Below are positions 1 to 10,158 of a stretch of 24,452 nt of DNA, piece after piece. How positions within the stretch are numbered: position 1 is the stretch's first letter; each line of letters begins with the position of its first letter. The stretch is from Podochytrium sp. JEL0797 (taxonomy: Eukaryota > Chytridiomycota > Chytridiomycetes > Chytridiales > Chytriomycetaceae). The stretch is taken from positions 1-24,452 of the forward strand of contig JADGJG010000313.1 of NCBI GenBank assembly GCA_027596195.1. Direction: 5' to 3'. The notes beneath the pieces are model-generated. The model saw nothing but the letters and a program-made list of their open reading frames with translations, had not been told where the DNA came from and made no database searches. The position numbers and the translations under genes are program-made.

Positions 1-104
1 TGTGTTTTGTGGGTTGTTTGTTTGGGGGGGGTGTTGTGGTGTTTTGTTTTTTTGTGTTGGTTTTTTGGTTTATTGTGTTTGGTATACTTGGGGGGGGGGG
101 GGGA
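1..104. repeat. G/T-rich low-complexity edge with G homopolymer
   Basis: The first hundred bases are almost only G and T, with a run of eight G near position 24 and a run of about 14 G ending at 104. No codon structure is visible on either strand. The stretch lies inside or beyond a striatin intron whose donor is at 200-199 on the minus strand, so it may be intron, or low-quality sequence next to a contig end. The next striatin exon cannot be located in it. Confidence 0.5.
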
Positions 105-200
105 TTGGATGATGAGAAATCGGCGCAAGCACAAAAGATGTGCAAAAAGACGACGCGCGCGGGGAAAACCCCCATGCCAATGAATAATCAAAAGACTCAC

Positions 201-1402
201 CCCAACTCGTACCCATCTTCATTGTCGGTCGCAACCGTGGAATTACCGTTCGATGATGGAACCGCAGCGTCACTGGTATACTCGCGTTTGTTTCGTTTCC
301 CTCCATTCAACGAACCTCCCATTGTCGCGTCCGATGCATCCGAATCGTGCCCCGAATGCGATACCGACTTTGACGCAGCAGCAGCCGACGAAGAAGGCGA
401 CGACGCACCCTTCGACGACACCAACAAGGCCTTCTTTTTGAGAATCGTTACGTGTTTCTGCGACTGTTCCTGATGACCCGCATCCCCCCTCTCCCGATTC
501 ATAACCCCCATCGACTCCGAAATCCCCGGCCCCCTCGTTCGAAACCGCAACTCCTCCTCCTCCCCTTCCTCCTCCTCCTCATCCTCCAACACATCCCCAA
601 CACCTCCTACAAGCACAGAAACATCCGGCACGCCGCGCGGCATCGGGGTGGTCGAAACGGGTGGCAACGAGGCACATGCAAGGAGGTGGTTGGCTTCGAG
701 GAGATAAGTTTTGAGGATTTCGCGACTCCGCGTGTGGTTGAGGGCTTTGGAGAGGGTGTGGGTGGATGCGGCGAGTGCTGGCGCGGGTGGCGGGGTTTCT
801 GTTGGGAGGGCCAATTTTAGTGGGGGATTCGAATGGAAATGATGAAGTTGAATGCGTTTTCGCGCGTGGGGTAAGGATAGCGGGCGTGTAGAAATGAAAT
901 TCGTGGAAATGGAAAAGCGAATACCAAAGGGAACCACGGACGGTGGGATTTGTTGGAGCTGCTTTGCGCTTTGATCCGCGGCGGACAACGGGACTTCCGA
1001 GTCTGGAATCAGTGGCGGTGCCGGTGAAGGAGTATCGGCAGCATGCAGTGAGGGTTCTGAGCGTAGCGAATCGGCCATCTCTGCGTGGTATCGTTTTCTA
1101 AGGAGGATGTGAGATTGGACTTTTGGCGCCGAATGGGTTCGTCACCTGTCCTGCTTGAGGGCAAACTCGAGCATGTTTGCCCTGCGCGAGAGGTCCGTGA
1201 CCCGAGTCTCGAGGGCATGCTTTTCGCCGTGGAGCAGGGATACCTTTGCCTGTGCCAGCGAGGATTAACACAATCCTATAATTAAAGGCACTCATACCTT
1301 CAATATCTCCTTCTCTACACCCCATTCGTTCCTTTCTCGCTCGAAGCGACGCCATTCTGTATTCAGGAAATGAAGAACCTGAGGCAGTGCGAGGTCCGAC
1401 AT
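201..1402 (-). CDS. striatin family protein (STRIPAK scaffold), 5' part
   Basis: Striatin is the scaffold and regulatory B''' subunit that ties PP2A to Ste20-type kinases in the STRIPAK complex. Exons read on the minus strand are 1402-1298, 1249-1146 and 1097-201, separated by two 48-bp GT..AG introns, with phases that match. Residues 1-69 carry the family N-terminus: a PQVLHFLNTEWRRFERER block, then a coiled coil ending in ANMLEFALKQDRKRYH (about residues 25-75). These correspond to the LHFLQHEW and MLEYALKQERAKYH blocks of animal striatins. Then come a Pro/Ala-rich linker, a SREILKTYLLEANHLL helix (194-209), and an acidic run (241-252). The frame ends at a donor at 200-199, so the WD40 propeller lies outside the window. 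Exon 3 contains a possible extra in-frame intron (924-799, 126 nt, GT..AG). Its start lies 18 bp from the UPF3 start on the other strand. Confidence 0.9.
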
Positions 1403-1420
1403 GTTTTTTTTCCACCAAAA

Positions 1421-3528
1421 ATGCAAGTCACACGAACCAGACGGGCCGCCCCACCCTCTCCACCCGCCTTCAAACTCGTTGTGCGTGGTCTTCCGCCGAA
1501 CCTTCCCTGTAGTGTGTTTGAGACCTCTCTCGGGGAGTGGCGCGCTTGCCTGACTTGGTTTTCGTTTGTGTCTGGATCCCCCAAACACGGGGTGTGCGGA
1601 CGTGCCTATGTGAGCTTCTCTGATGCACAGCAGATGACTTTGTTTGCGCATTTCTACTCTGGCTGGCGCTTTGAAGACGCCAATGGAAAGGAACACGTGG
1701 CCAGCGTCGAAGTTGCGCCGTTCCAGCAGATCCCACGTAAAACCAGCAAGAAGGACTACCGCCTGAACACGCTAGACACGGGTGAGTTGCTTCGTTCTTA
1801 ATGCATTCTCACTCACGCACTCACTCACTCAACTCACTTCAAAACAAAACGAAACAAAAAGACCCCGACTTTCTCGCGTTCCTCGACCAACTCGCCAACC
1901 CACCTGCGCCCACCGAGACGCCCTCCGTCGCTGCCGCGCCGCCATTGTCGACGCCTCTTCTCGACGACCTCCGCGCCAAGCGCCAGCACCAACTCGACTT
2001 GGCCGAAAAGCGCAGAAAAGACTTGGCCGAGCGCAAGGTCCAGCGCAGGGCAACCGACACTCCAAAAGACGCTCTTCGCAAGGCAAAGGAACAGGCCCTT
2101 CTCGCCCGCACCGCCGCAAAGGCAGAGGCACGCAAAAACAAAAATGCCGCTCAACAACCCCAAAAGCAACCGAGAGAACGCAAGAAGCGCGAACGCAAAG
2201 ACCGTCCCGTCCTGGCTGCCCCACAGTCGTCTTCATCCGTCGTTACTCCCATCCCCACGCTGGCTGTTCAACCCATGGCCATCCAGAGAAAGCTTCCCAC
2301 AACTGCCGCCCCTGCTCCGTCCATCAAACAACCCTCTCCCGTCGTCACGCCTTCCGTCATGAATTCCGTCGGGAAGCAACCTCCCGCTCCACAGATCCAG
2401 CAACCCACAAACAACTCCAACGCCAACTCCAACTCGAAGCGACCCCAAAAATCAAACCAACAAGACCGCCAATCCTCCAATTCCTCTTCGACCGCCCAAT
2501 CCTGGCAACCCCAGCCCCCAAAACAGCCTGCCGCTGCAGCCCCAATTCAGCAACACCAACCCTCCCCTCAACAGCAACAGCAACAACAACAACAACAACT
2601 CCCCAATCGTGGCGGCCGCGGTGGAAGCCGTAGAGGAGGTCGCGGAGGAAACCGCGGCGGCATCCAATCCGTCGCCAACCCACCCCCCACCACCACCACC
2701 ACGTCCCGCCCCAACAGCGGTCCCCAATGGCAATCTGAGCTCCAAGGCCAATCCCAACCACAATGGCAACAACAACCTCCTTCCGCTCCAGCAACCATCC
2801 AAGTCCAACGAAAACCCAAAATCGCCATTCCCACCACTGTACCAATCCAACCGCCCGTCCCCGCTGCAGTCTCTGCCCCCGTCGCCCCGCCGAACCAGAA
2901 ATGGACCGAATTTCAACCCCAACAACCGTTCCAGCAACAACAAAAACCAACCTCCTCGAAACCAAAACCGCAACGCCCCCCGCCGCAACCACTTCAACCA
3001 CCCCAACAAAAAGCGCAATGGACCGAATTCCAACCCCAACAACAGCAGCAACAGCAGCAGCTGCAATGGGCTGGACAAGACTACGCGCAGAATCCGTACC
3101 AACAACATCCCGCGCAGGCCAATTGGCAACAGCAGGATTACGGAAGTGGATCGTACCAGCAACAGGAATACCAACTCCCCGCATCCGGATACGCGTCAGC
3201 GTACGCGCAACAACAAACGAATCCGTACGCGCAGAATCAGAACCCGTATGCGGGATTCGACGTGTTTGGCGGGGGTGGGGCTGTTGAGTATGGACAGGTT
3301 GGTGGCGGTGGGGATGTGTATGGAGGGTATGGGGTTGGTGGTGCGTATGGAGGGGTGGGGATGGGAGGTCAACAGGCTGTGGGAGGTGGTGGAGGGAGAA
3401 AGTATGTTGGACGGAATCAGCAGCAACCGCAGCAGCAGCAGCAGAGTCACGATGTCGGTGGGAGTGGAAGTTCTGCGGCGGCGGGAGCGTATGTTCCGAA
3501 AGTGACCATCAAGAAGAGGGGTCCTTGA
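1421..3528 (+). CDS. UPF3: UPF3 nonsense-mediated mRNA decay factor
   Basis: UPF3 bridges UPF2 and the exon junction complex in nonsense-mediated decay. Exons 1421-1781 and 1862-3528 join across an 80-bp intron (donor GTGAGT) inside an Asp codon, giving 675 aa. The Smg4/UPF3 RRM-like domain spans about residues 17-130: KLVVRGLPPNL (beta 1), RAYVSFSDAQQ, then VASVEVAPFQQIPRKTSKKD and DPDFLAFLDQL. The last matches the D-P-E-Y/F-x-x-F-L-E block of the family across the splice junction, which supports the intron. A basic Lys/Arg/Ala helix follows. The remaining roughly 450 residues are low complexity, with a Q10 run (357-366), an RGG box (369-387), Gln/Pro repeats and a Gly-rich tail ending VPKVTIKKRGP. 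An upstream in-frame ATG at 1370 would add 17 residues but lies inside striatin exon 1, so 1421 is preferred. A clear exon-junction-binding motif is not evident. Confidence 0.92.
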
Positions 3529-3619
3529 GATGGGAGGGGGTCAAGAAAGGTAGTGTAGGAGTGTTTTGAAACGTAAATTCTGCCAAATGCAATTATAGCG
3601 AAGTGAGAGAGAAAGGAGG

Positions 3620-3625
3620 AATAAA
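3620..3625 (+). terminator. candidate poly(A) signal of UPF3
   Basis: AATAAA lies 92 bp after the UPF3 stop and only 40 bp before the next start codon. The 3' end of UPF3 and the promoter of the CX9C gene therefore share the 136-bp gap. Confidence 0.4.
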
Positions 3626-3664
3626 TGAACGCAAAACAAAAGCAAAAAGTTCGAAGAAAAAAAC

Positions 3665-3956
3665 ATGCCTGCGTCATCCGCCACCACCGAAACGCTCGCC
3701 CTCCCGCCCTACTTTCCTCTCAAACTCAAGAAATGCGCTGACGTGACAGACTCCTTCTTTGACTGCTTCGACTACAACACGGTTCCCAACGGGGTAAAGT
3801 TCGCTTCTCCGTTTGCCATTTTTTTGGAACCTCACAACTTTCATAAAGGACAAAGACCTCGGCCGCAAAGCACTGCTCAAATGTTCGACGCAATTGAATC
3901 TGTATAAGGAGTGCATGGATCGGTTCACGGGCACAACGATCCCCATGCGATCGTGA
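3665..3956 (+). CDS. small twin-CX9C (CHCH-type) protein
   Basis: Exons 3665-3793 and 3849-3956 are joined across a 55-bp intron (GTAAAG..AAG, phase 0) to give 78 aa. Each exon contributes one helix with cysteines nine residues apart: C-ADVTDSFFD-C in exon 1 and C-STQLNLYKE-C in exon 2. That twin CX9C pattern is typical of small proteins imported into the mitochondrial intermembrane space by the Mia40 relay, where two disulfides lock a helical hairpin. Many act in respiratory-complex assembly, but I cannot assign this one to a named member (COA, CMC or similar). The linker between helices, about 27 residues, is longer than in compact CHCH proteins. The CX9C match appearing only after splicing is good evidence that the intron model is right. 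AATAAA at 4037-4042 probably ends the transcript. Confidence 0.8.
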
Positions 3957-4366
3957 TTGTCGAAACCAAAACAAAACCGTTCCGAGTCATCTTGTATCCA
4001 AATCTGAATTTCTGAGTTCTGGCATGGCTGAAGATCAATAAATAGTCTCTGGACTCGAATCTTCCTTTCGTTGAACCCCTCCTCCCACTTTGAGGGCGCT
4101 CGTTGAATTCCCTTTTCCCGGGCCTCCCGATATTTTTGCGTTTGCACGATTCTTGACGTCCTCCTTTGTGAATAGTTTTATTTACCGTCAGTCGCCGGGA
4201 TTTCTGCTGATGCGGTTTTTTACTTGAACGAAGAATCCAGCGAACGCGATTTTGGAATTCAGAAGCCAAGGGCAAGAAATTCGCGTTGACAGTCGCGCCA
4301 ATGCTCCTCCAAGTTAGCGATCACTTGGATGGCAAGGAGTTCTATTTCCTTTCATTCATTTTTTTT
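3957..4366. other. intergenic stretch between convergent genes
   Basis: This holds the 3' ends of the CX9C gene (+) and the Zn-cluster regulator (-). The only signal I can name is AATAAA at 4037-4042 on the plus strand. From about 4200 to the end an open plus frame has some protein-like composition (a GKKFALTVAPMLLQVSDHL segment), but it has no start, no splice support and no recognised relative. I leave it uncalled. Confidence 0.4.
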
Positions 4367-6522
4367 TTAAAAGAACGGGACACTACCCCTCCTCAAATGC
4401 CTTTCGCGTTTCCAAAACAACCTCCACTCATGCTCCAACCCCCCATTCCACCGCATATTCCCCACATCCATCCCCAACAGCCCCAAAAACACCCAAGGCG
4501 AGTCCATGCGCGATTTCGGCGGCGGTGAGGGAGACCCGTCATCCGTATCCACCGCCAACGCTTTCATCCCCAACACAATCATATCCACTCCACCACCTGA
4601 TAAACTCTCTTCCTCTTCAAACAACCCGTGCGCCGTGCGCGGGGATAAACTCTCCACAAGTTCCATTTGCTCAACCATCCCTGCGACGCATTGAACGAGC
4701 GGGGTCATCATGTTGGGAGACGTGGTTGTGTGGTGGTGGTGGTGGTTTGTTGCGTGGGGTCGTTGCTGTTGTTGTTGTCCGGAATGCACGGTTTCAATGT
4801 GACGCAGGGTTTGGAGGAGGTCGAGGACCTCGCTGCGGATGGCCTTGCGGTCTTGGTATGTCATGGAAAGAGGGTCGCCGGGGGTGCTTGTTTTCCACCA
4901 AAAGTGTTGTGTTTTGCAGGTCACGAACCTGTGTGCGAGGGAAAAAAAAGGAAGTTAGTGCGAATAACGAATAGTGAATCAAATAAAGGAGAAATAACTT
5001 TACCACAAAACCACAGCCGCTTCAAACAGAGAAAAATACGCAAAAGTGTCCTTGACAAAAATATTTTGCCGATTCGGACCACCCCCACTCCCTCGATTTT
5101 CCACCGCCGACAGATTCAACACCCACGTATTCAGTGCCGTGATTGTCCTCGCAGCAGACACACATGTGTGCAAACAGTTCAACAGTTTGGTGAGGTTCTG
5201 TGGAACCATCAGTTCCGGACTCGTGAGCTGCAGGACGGAGGTGAGGTACAACATGGGCCGGTGGATCACGCAAGTGGTCGTGTTGAAGAGGAGAGTGACC
5301 ATCAAGATATCCGTGACGCGCACTTCGGCGAGTTGTGCGTGTGGGAGTTGGAGAAACCGCGCCAATGATGCGTCCGAGAGGGACAAGAGTAACTCTGTGG
5401 GAAGTTCCGTCTTGAGCGTGTTGAGTCGTTGTTCAATGATGGGAATCTGCTGACAAGACAGAATCTCCGCGACCGAAGCGGGGATCGTTTTGTGGTGCAA
5501 CGTGGCTTGCGACATGGCGTCCAAAATGTAAGAAACGTAGCATATCGTGGAAAAGGGCCGGTTCGGTGTGTTTGGGGTTGCTACAAAAGTTACTTCTCTC
5601 GAGAATTTGACTTGCGCAATGTCCGGGGTCGGGAACGATCGATTCGAAACGGTCGTAACGATTCGAATCATGTACACAATGACCCAAAACAGAATCCTGC
5701 GTTCGTTCTTGTCTTCCTCCGAGAGAGGAGGGAGCCAAGGCGAATTGTCTGGATCCACATCCAACCGGAGTTGAAACATCATGCGAACGGCTTCGGCAAA
5801 GAAGGGCCGTGCGACGGCGGGGTTTCCGTACGAGAGAGATGCGAAATTCGATTGGTACACGAGGGCTTGGACTTTTTTGACAGAGGCCGGTGTTTGGCTT
5901 CGTTGCATGGCCTTTTTGGCCTGCTCAAAGTACGCGAATCCAACGCTTTCGCTGACGTGAGGAATCTGCATCCGTGCTGCGATCGCGCACATTGATAACC
6001 TTCATGAAATGTGAGTGATGCTTCCCCCCCCCCCACATTAAATTGTTCGCGTAATCACCTCAGTTCAGGCGGCTCGAAAAAGAAGGACTCGAGAAACTTT
6101 TGACTGTCCAACAGGGCCAACAGCGTTGATCCTCGAAACGACAGATACCCGTGAATCAGCGTCCAGTCCTGGATGGTTGGGATAAAGTTGGGGTCTTCGA
6201 GCACCCAACAATCCGCCGAAGTCATGCCGAAATTGAGGGGCACAAACGTTTCGTCGATCGTGCGCACAGTGGACCGGCTCGAATGGGTGGTGGGTGTGAA
6301 GGGTGAGAGGGATAGGGCGGGCTCGAGGGAGCTGGCGGAGCTCTGTGTCGAGCTGGGCTTGTTTGAGGTGGCCCGTTTCTTGCGCTGGGCGTAAGGGGAG
6401 GAGTAGTCGCAAGTGTGGTGGCCCTTGTCGCAGCGGGTACATTTGGGTCGTAGACTATCGCACTTCTTGTGGAGATTGTGGCATCGGCCGCATGTCTCGC
6501 GTTTCGCCGCGGCGCTTTCCAT
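4367..6522 (-). CDS. Zn(II)2Cys6 fungal transcription factor
   Basis: Three exons on the minus strand, 6522-6059, 5999-5004 and 4928-4367, joined over introns of 59 and 75 bp, give 673 aa. Residues 11-38 form a Gal4-type binuclear zinc cluster with the spacing C-x2-C-x6-C-x6-C-x2-C-x6-C (Cys 11, 14, 21, 28, 31, 38), followed by a basic stretch (QRKKRAT). Exon 2 carries the fungal-specific regulatory region (middle homology domain) with the usual helical pattern, including YFEQAKKAM, an ARPFFAEAVRMMFQL helix and an EEDKNERRILFWVIVYM helix. The protein should bind DNA as a nuclear regulator; its targets cannot be read from sequence. The C-terminal third is low complexity, with a Gln run and a His run. 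Splice phases are consistent, and the exon 2/3 join restores a continuous AAVVLWFVTCKTQHFWW helix. The minus-strand promoter side is 6523 onward. Confidence 0.9.
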
Positions 6523-7114
6523 TGTTGTTTTTGACGCCGAGAAAAATTCAATTTAAAGTTTCCAAAAGCTGGGGATTTCCTTTCTTGAGGGAAGGAATTA
6601 CAATCTTTCAGTGGTATTAGTGAAAAGGTTGGGTAAATGCCCAGTAAAAACGCCTCCAAATATCCTGAGCTGCTGTTATTATCTTAAGAAAATTCAATTC
6701 CATTTTCCAAAAAACATGTATTGTTTCAACTGGCCGTGGTCATCTCGTTCCCAGCCCTCTACATGAGAATGAATTCAAGTTACTACTCTTGTATTCCCTC
6801 TGATCACCCACAACCTGAGGGAAAAGAGTCAGCAGCGCCACAAATTACACAGACATCGCGTTGAAAAGTGATGGACGAAGAATGAATATCACAAGTCATG
6901 CAGGCGTTGTAAATAACTATATTATTAATACACTAAAACGAGAAACGGGAATTTGGCGGAAAGATGACAACTCCAAGTTCATGCAACCTCAGGGAATGTA
7001 TGCAGAATCTAAAATAACCTTTTCGGAAGTTTGCAGAAACTAGCACGCTTTCTTCCGTTTATTCAAAAAATTTAAGGTATCATTGAAGTGGAAGTTGAAC
7101 GCATTTGAACATGA
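6523..7114. other. non-coding stretch upstream of the regulator gene
   Basis: About 590 bp, more AT-rich than the genes. It must contain the promoter of the minus-strand Zn-cluster gene. A short plus frame near 6728-6775 encodes a hydrophobic piece but has no start or continuation. No RNA gene, repeat or recognised motif seen. Confidence 0.4.
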
Positions 7115-7360
7115 ATGAAAACAAGCCCTACTTACGGCATCATTCTGAAACTCCAAATGCCCATGTCTCACAAGGGCTCCAACGACTTTATGGTAAGCAA
7201 TTTTGGATCCATCTTCCTCGCCGCCTTCCTCTTCCCCATCGCATTAACCCTCGCCTGCTGGACCCACGAAGTCGTCCTCTCGGGTCTCCAATACTGCCAC
7301 GCCGCCATCTGCAAGACGATCCCACCCACCACACCAGCTTCCCTGGCGTGGAGGCGATAG
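7115..7360 (+). CDS. hypothetical small membrane protein (doubtful)
   Basis: A single open frame of 81 codons, from ATG to TAG. Residues 32-50 are strongly hydrophobic (SIFLAAFLFPIALTLACW) and could form one transmembrane helix, followed by a short polar Cys/His-containing tail. The coding claim rests on composition: from about 7203 onward most codons end in C, as in the 5' exons of MCM5 and in UPF3. A strong-looking donor (ATG|GTAAGC) at 7190-7195 inside the frame could mean a spliced gene instead. The opposite strand is also open here (7168-7632, minus) with G-ending codons, so strand choice is uncertain. No family recognised. Confidence 0.3.
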   Translation: MKTSPTYGIILKLQMPMSHKGSNDFMVSNFGSIFLAAFLFPIALTLACWTHEVVLSGLQYCHAAICKTIPPTTPASLAWRR

Positions 7361-7835
7361 AATATGTGAGTGCAGGGGAAGTTTGTGGCGGAAGAGGAGG
7401 GGTTGGGGCCATTTAAGGGCTCAGTATGAATATTGGTTGAGTGTTGGAAGAGGTGGTGGGTTGCGAAAGGGGAGGCGACTGTGCATTTTGTGGAGAGGGT
7501 TTGGAAGGAGGTGAAGATGGTAAAGGATGTATGATGGAAGCGGTGGTGGAAATGTGTGCTGGGATCGCGAGGGAGGTGAACAAGGGGTGGAAAGTCATGA
7601 GTGGTTTGCGCGCAGTCATCTCCCCGACGCATGAGGGTTTGGTTGGGGGTGCGGGTGCGAAAAGGGTTGTTTTACGGTTGAGAAGGGAGCGGCAGTTTTG
7701 AAAAGAAGGAGCCTAGAAGGCAATTGAAACTTGAATCCGAACAGCTCCCTCAGAGCACGTGATGCGCTACCTCAGTTGGAGGTTGAATTCGATTGTTCTT
7801 ATCTTTTATAATTTCGTGACCCAACAAATGGTATT
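7361..7835. other. G-rich stretch without a supported gene
   Basis: The plus strand is G/T-rich from about 7375 to 7690 (repeated GGTGG and GGAGG). Frames on both strands are open mainly because of this composition. Nothing recognisable is found before the 3' end of the next minus-strand gene at 7836. Confidence 0.35.
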
Positions 7836-8355
7836 TTACCCCATTTCTGGAAGATATATACAGGGACTTTTTGAAGCATCTGCTGGTATTGTCATATTTG
7901 CCATTGGGGGTACACGGTGAGCTGGCTCATTAAGGCCGACGCGTTCCACCGGAATGTTTGTCCCTGTCAACAAACATTTATCGTAAACAAAGCAAAAAAA
8001 TCGACGCACCATCCCCTCTCTGCCCATACAGGCTGAGAGTCTGGTTTTCATGGCGTAAGAGATAAACCTCTTGAAGAAGCGCCCCGATGTTTCCGGGTTC
8101 GACGGTCACAATCTCGGCCAAAAAGCTCGTTTGGTGCGGCGGGAAATAGCGAAGTCGTGCGACGGTGGCTGAGCGCATCATATCGACGGGACAGGTGTGA
8201 AAGGCTCTGCAAGATTCTTGGGTGGCATGTCGGATAAAAGGCTCAGAAAAATTAAGCCCACTTTTAAGTTCGAATTCGCCTCCGCCATTTCCTTTCCCGA
8301 ATGTTGCAGCGGATTGGCCATTTGCAGGGAAGCGGGAGGGGGGTTCTTTCTGCAC
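7836..8355 (-). CDS. copy 1 of a small three-copy family, presequence-like (5' end unresolved)
   Basis: Read on the minus strand, an exon ending at 8010 and a second exon 7963-7836 join over a 46-bp intron (GTGCGT..ACAG). The encoded protein runs RAFHTCPVDMMRS, AEIVTVEPGNIGALLQE, LLRHENQTLSLYGQRGDG, then a 42-residue exon-2 tail ending IYLPEMG and TAA. The frame is open up to 8355 without an ATG. The first in-frame ATG is at 8181, giving 99 aa, so an upstream exon ending near the CAG at about 8220 is likely. RAFHTSP-like motifs are common in fungal mitochondrial presequences, so a mitochondrial protein is a guess. Two related but broken copies lie at 11985-12359 and 12728-13070. This is the only copy in which both conserved blocks and the splice donor stay in one frame. 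Function unknown. Confidence 0.5.
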
Positions 8356-8510
8356 CTCTAAAGCAGAACGTGTTTCCTGAACCGCGGCATTCCAACCAAC
8401 TCAAGACTTAATTCCCGCAAACCAGCCACAAAACAAAACAAAAAAGTTCACACATGCCGGCCGTCCTCGCAGAGACAATGGGAAAAGGCATCCGTTATGG
8501 GGCTTGAGTT

Positions 8511-8516
8511 TTTATT
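8511..8516 (-). terminator. candidate poly(A) signal overlapping the DUS stop codon
   Basis: On the minus strand AATAAA begins inside the TAA stop of the DUS gene (8517-8515) and continues into the 3' flank. If used, the 3' UTR would be only about 10-30 nt long. Confidence 0.35.
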
Positions 8517-9732
8517 ATTCTAGAAACGAAAATTCTCGCAACGTATTGAGTATCGCAGGCACGTCTTCTGCGGCATTCAGAGCCTCTTTAAATTTCGCGT
8601 TTGACGACTTGACGCTGTGAAAAAGCTTGTGAAACCGCCACCCTCCAAGCATCAACAAAGAAAAAGAAACACTCGTTACTCACTTGGATCGCAAAAAATT
8701 GCGCACGTGCTGTCTCGCAGAGACAATAGAAAACGCGTCAGGATGGACTTGAGTGCAAATGTCCAAGTATTCTGTGTTTGGCAGGGGTTTCGAATTCGCA
8801 GCCGTTTGGTCATGAGCTCGTCTGATTTCTCCAAGATATTGTCACCTCGGATAATGTCACCCACAACAGCTTCCTTTCCTTCAAACAACCACGGATTCGC
8901 CAATATTGCTTCTCCGACCATGATTCCATCGGCCCGCGTGAATTCGAGGTTCCTCGGAATATCGTCCCAACACTGGACGTTGCCGTTCGACACGATGGGA
9001 ATGTTTGGGATAAAGAGTTTGAGGGCACGGACTTGGTTCAGATCGGCTTTGCCTTGTCGTCTACGCGTGGAGGACGGGTATCGCGCTGTTTTGCCATGAT
9101 CAGCTCTGACTTGTCAAACTCTGATGCGAATAGCTCCACGATGTCGTCGCTCACCATGCAGCGTGATGAGCTTGCAGCCACTCTCGACCAGCAACTCTGC
9201 CAACTTGAGAGTCAAACTCTTGTCGCCCGCCACGAGACGAATCTTGCACCACACTGGAACAGTGAGGTTCTGACTCAAATGCTGTACGATTTCGGAAACA
9301 AGAGGCCATTGCGCCACGGGGAGCAGCGAGGCACCGTATCCGCCGTCGATGGCGCGTTGCTGGGGACATCTGGTATGATTCGCATGAATTTCAGAGAGTG
9401 GGCTTCGCAAGGGTCGCAACGCACCCCAAGTTGAGCTCGACGGCGTCGCAGTGGTTCTGCAACAAACGCGCGCAAGCGAGAAGGTCATGTTTGTCTCTGC
9501 CAGCTATCTGCACGACGAGGGGGCGATCGGAGGCAGGGTCACCATCGCCCCGAGAAGGGCTGAACGTGGCGTTGCGGTACACTTCGTCGCTCAAGAACTT
9601 TTGCGCCACAATCATCTGCGTGGTCGGCAAGGTGCACTGGTGGCGCCGCACTTGGAGGCGGAAGGGAAGATCGCACTGGTCGACCATTGGCGCGAGGACG
9701 AAGCGAGAGGGGAGCGAGCAAAAGAAGTCCAT
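8515..9732 (-). CDS. tRNA-dihydrouridine synthase, DUS1-like
   Basis: Dus enzymes reduce uridine to dihydrouridine in the tRNA D-loop, using FMN and NADPH. Five minus-strand exons, 9732-9425, 9369-9155, 9085-8846, 8771-8684 and 8614-8515, with introns of 55-74 bp and matching phases, give 316 aa. Family landmarks in order: FVLAPMVDQCDLPFR (residues 11-25), LNLGCPQQRAIDGGYGASL with the expected catalytic Cys104 rebuilt across intron 1, CKIRL, LITLHARYPS (FMN and substrate side), IPIVSNGNVQ, and ADGIMVGEAILANPWLF. The tail EYLDICTQVHPDAF then a charged helix matches the Dus C-terminal helical domain. APMVDQSDLPFR-type sequence favours the Dus1 (U16/U17) branch, but the length is nearer to Dus4-type proteins, so substrate position is not certain. 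The gene is preceded by about 580 bp of non-coding DNA. Confidence 0.88.
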
Positions 9733-10044
9733 GGCGGGTTCGTGCTTGTTGTGCAGAAAAAAATTGACGAGCTATTGCAGCGCGATTAATTGTGCCGGTG
9801 AATAAAAAAAGTAGTTTTGAATTGGGAGGTGGGGTGGTGGAGTCGTTTGCGGGAAATCCGACCACGGCGGCCCACATCGCTTCAAATTCGAAAAGTGGCC
9901 GTCAGGTACCTGGAATTGTGAAGACCTCTTGATTCTTCCTTGTTTCAAGTCAGTCGTCAGATCCGAATCGAAGGACGGCAAGTTTGTGGTATTAGTTGGG
10001 AGGAATCGCCGCGCATCCCGTGAGTTGTCGCTTGCTTAATTAAC

Positions 10045-10112
10045 CGCGAAAGCGTTTCGTATGTTCGAATTTGAAGCAACACTCAAATAAACCTTTTCTA
10101 TCGCTCTCTTTT
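10045..10112 (+). repeat. direct repeat, left copy, with CGCGAAA box
   Basis: Begins CGCGAAAGCGTTTC and ends with an ACTCAAATAAACC block, TCTATCGCTCTCTTTT. The right copy starts 114 bp downstream with the same order of blocks. CGCGAAA matches the CRCGAAA cell-cycle box bound by SBF-type factors in yeasts; use of it here is inference. Confidence 0.55.
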
Positions 10113-10158
10113 CTCGATATGCGCAAACTTTGTTAAGGTTGTCACTCACGTATTCAAA

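Noticed and set aside
1370..1420. Upstream ATG of UPF3 at 1370
   Set aside because: It would place 17 residues inside striatin exon 1 without any UPF3 similarity. The ATG at 1421 in an A-rich context precedes the conserved domain.
2357..3184. Long minus-strand frames (240-275 codons) opposite UPF3
   Set aside because: They arise because the Gln/Pro-rich sense codons have no stop complement. They encode Leu/Val/Gly monotony without any domain, and UPF3 on the plus strand is certain.
4894..4910. TTCCACCAAAA word shared by the striatin/UPF3 gap and the regulator gene
   Set aside because: At the second site it is simply the complement of HFWWK codons inside an exon, so the match is coincidental.
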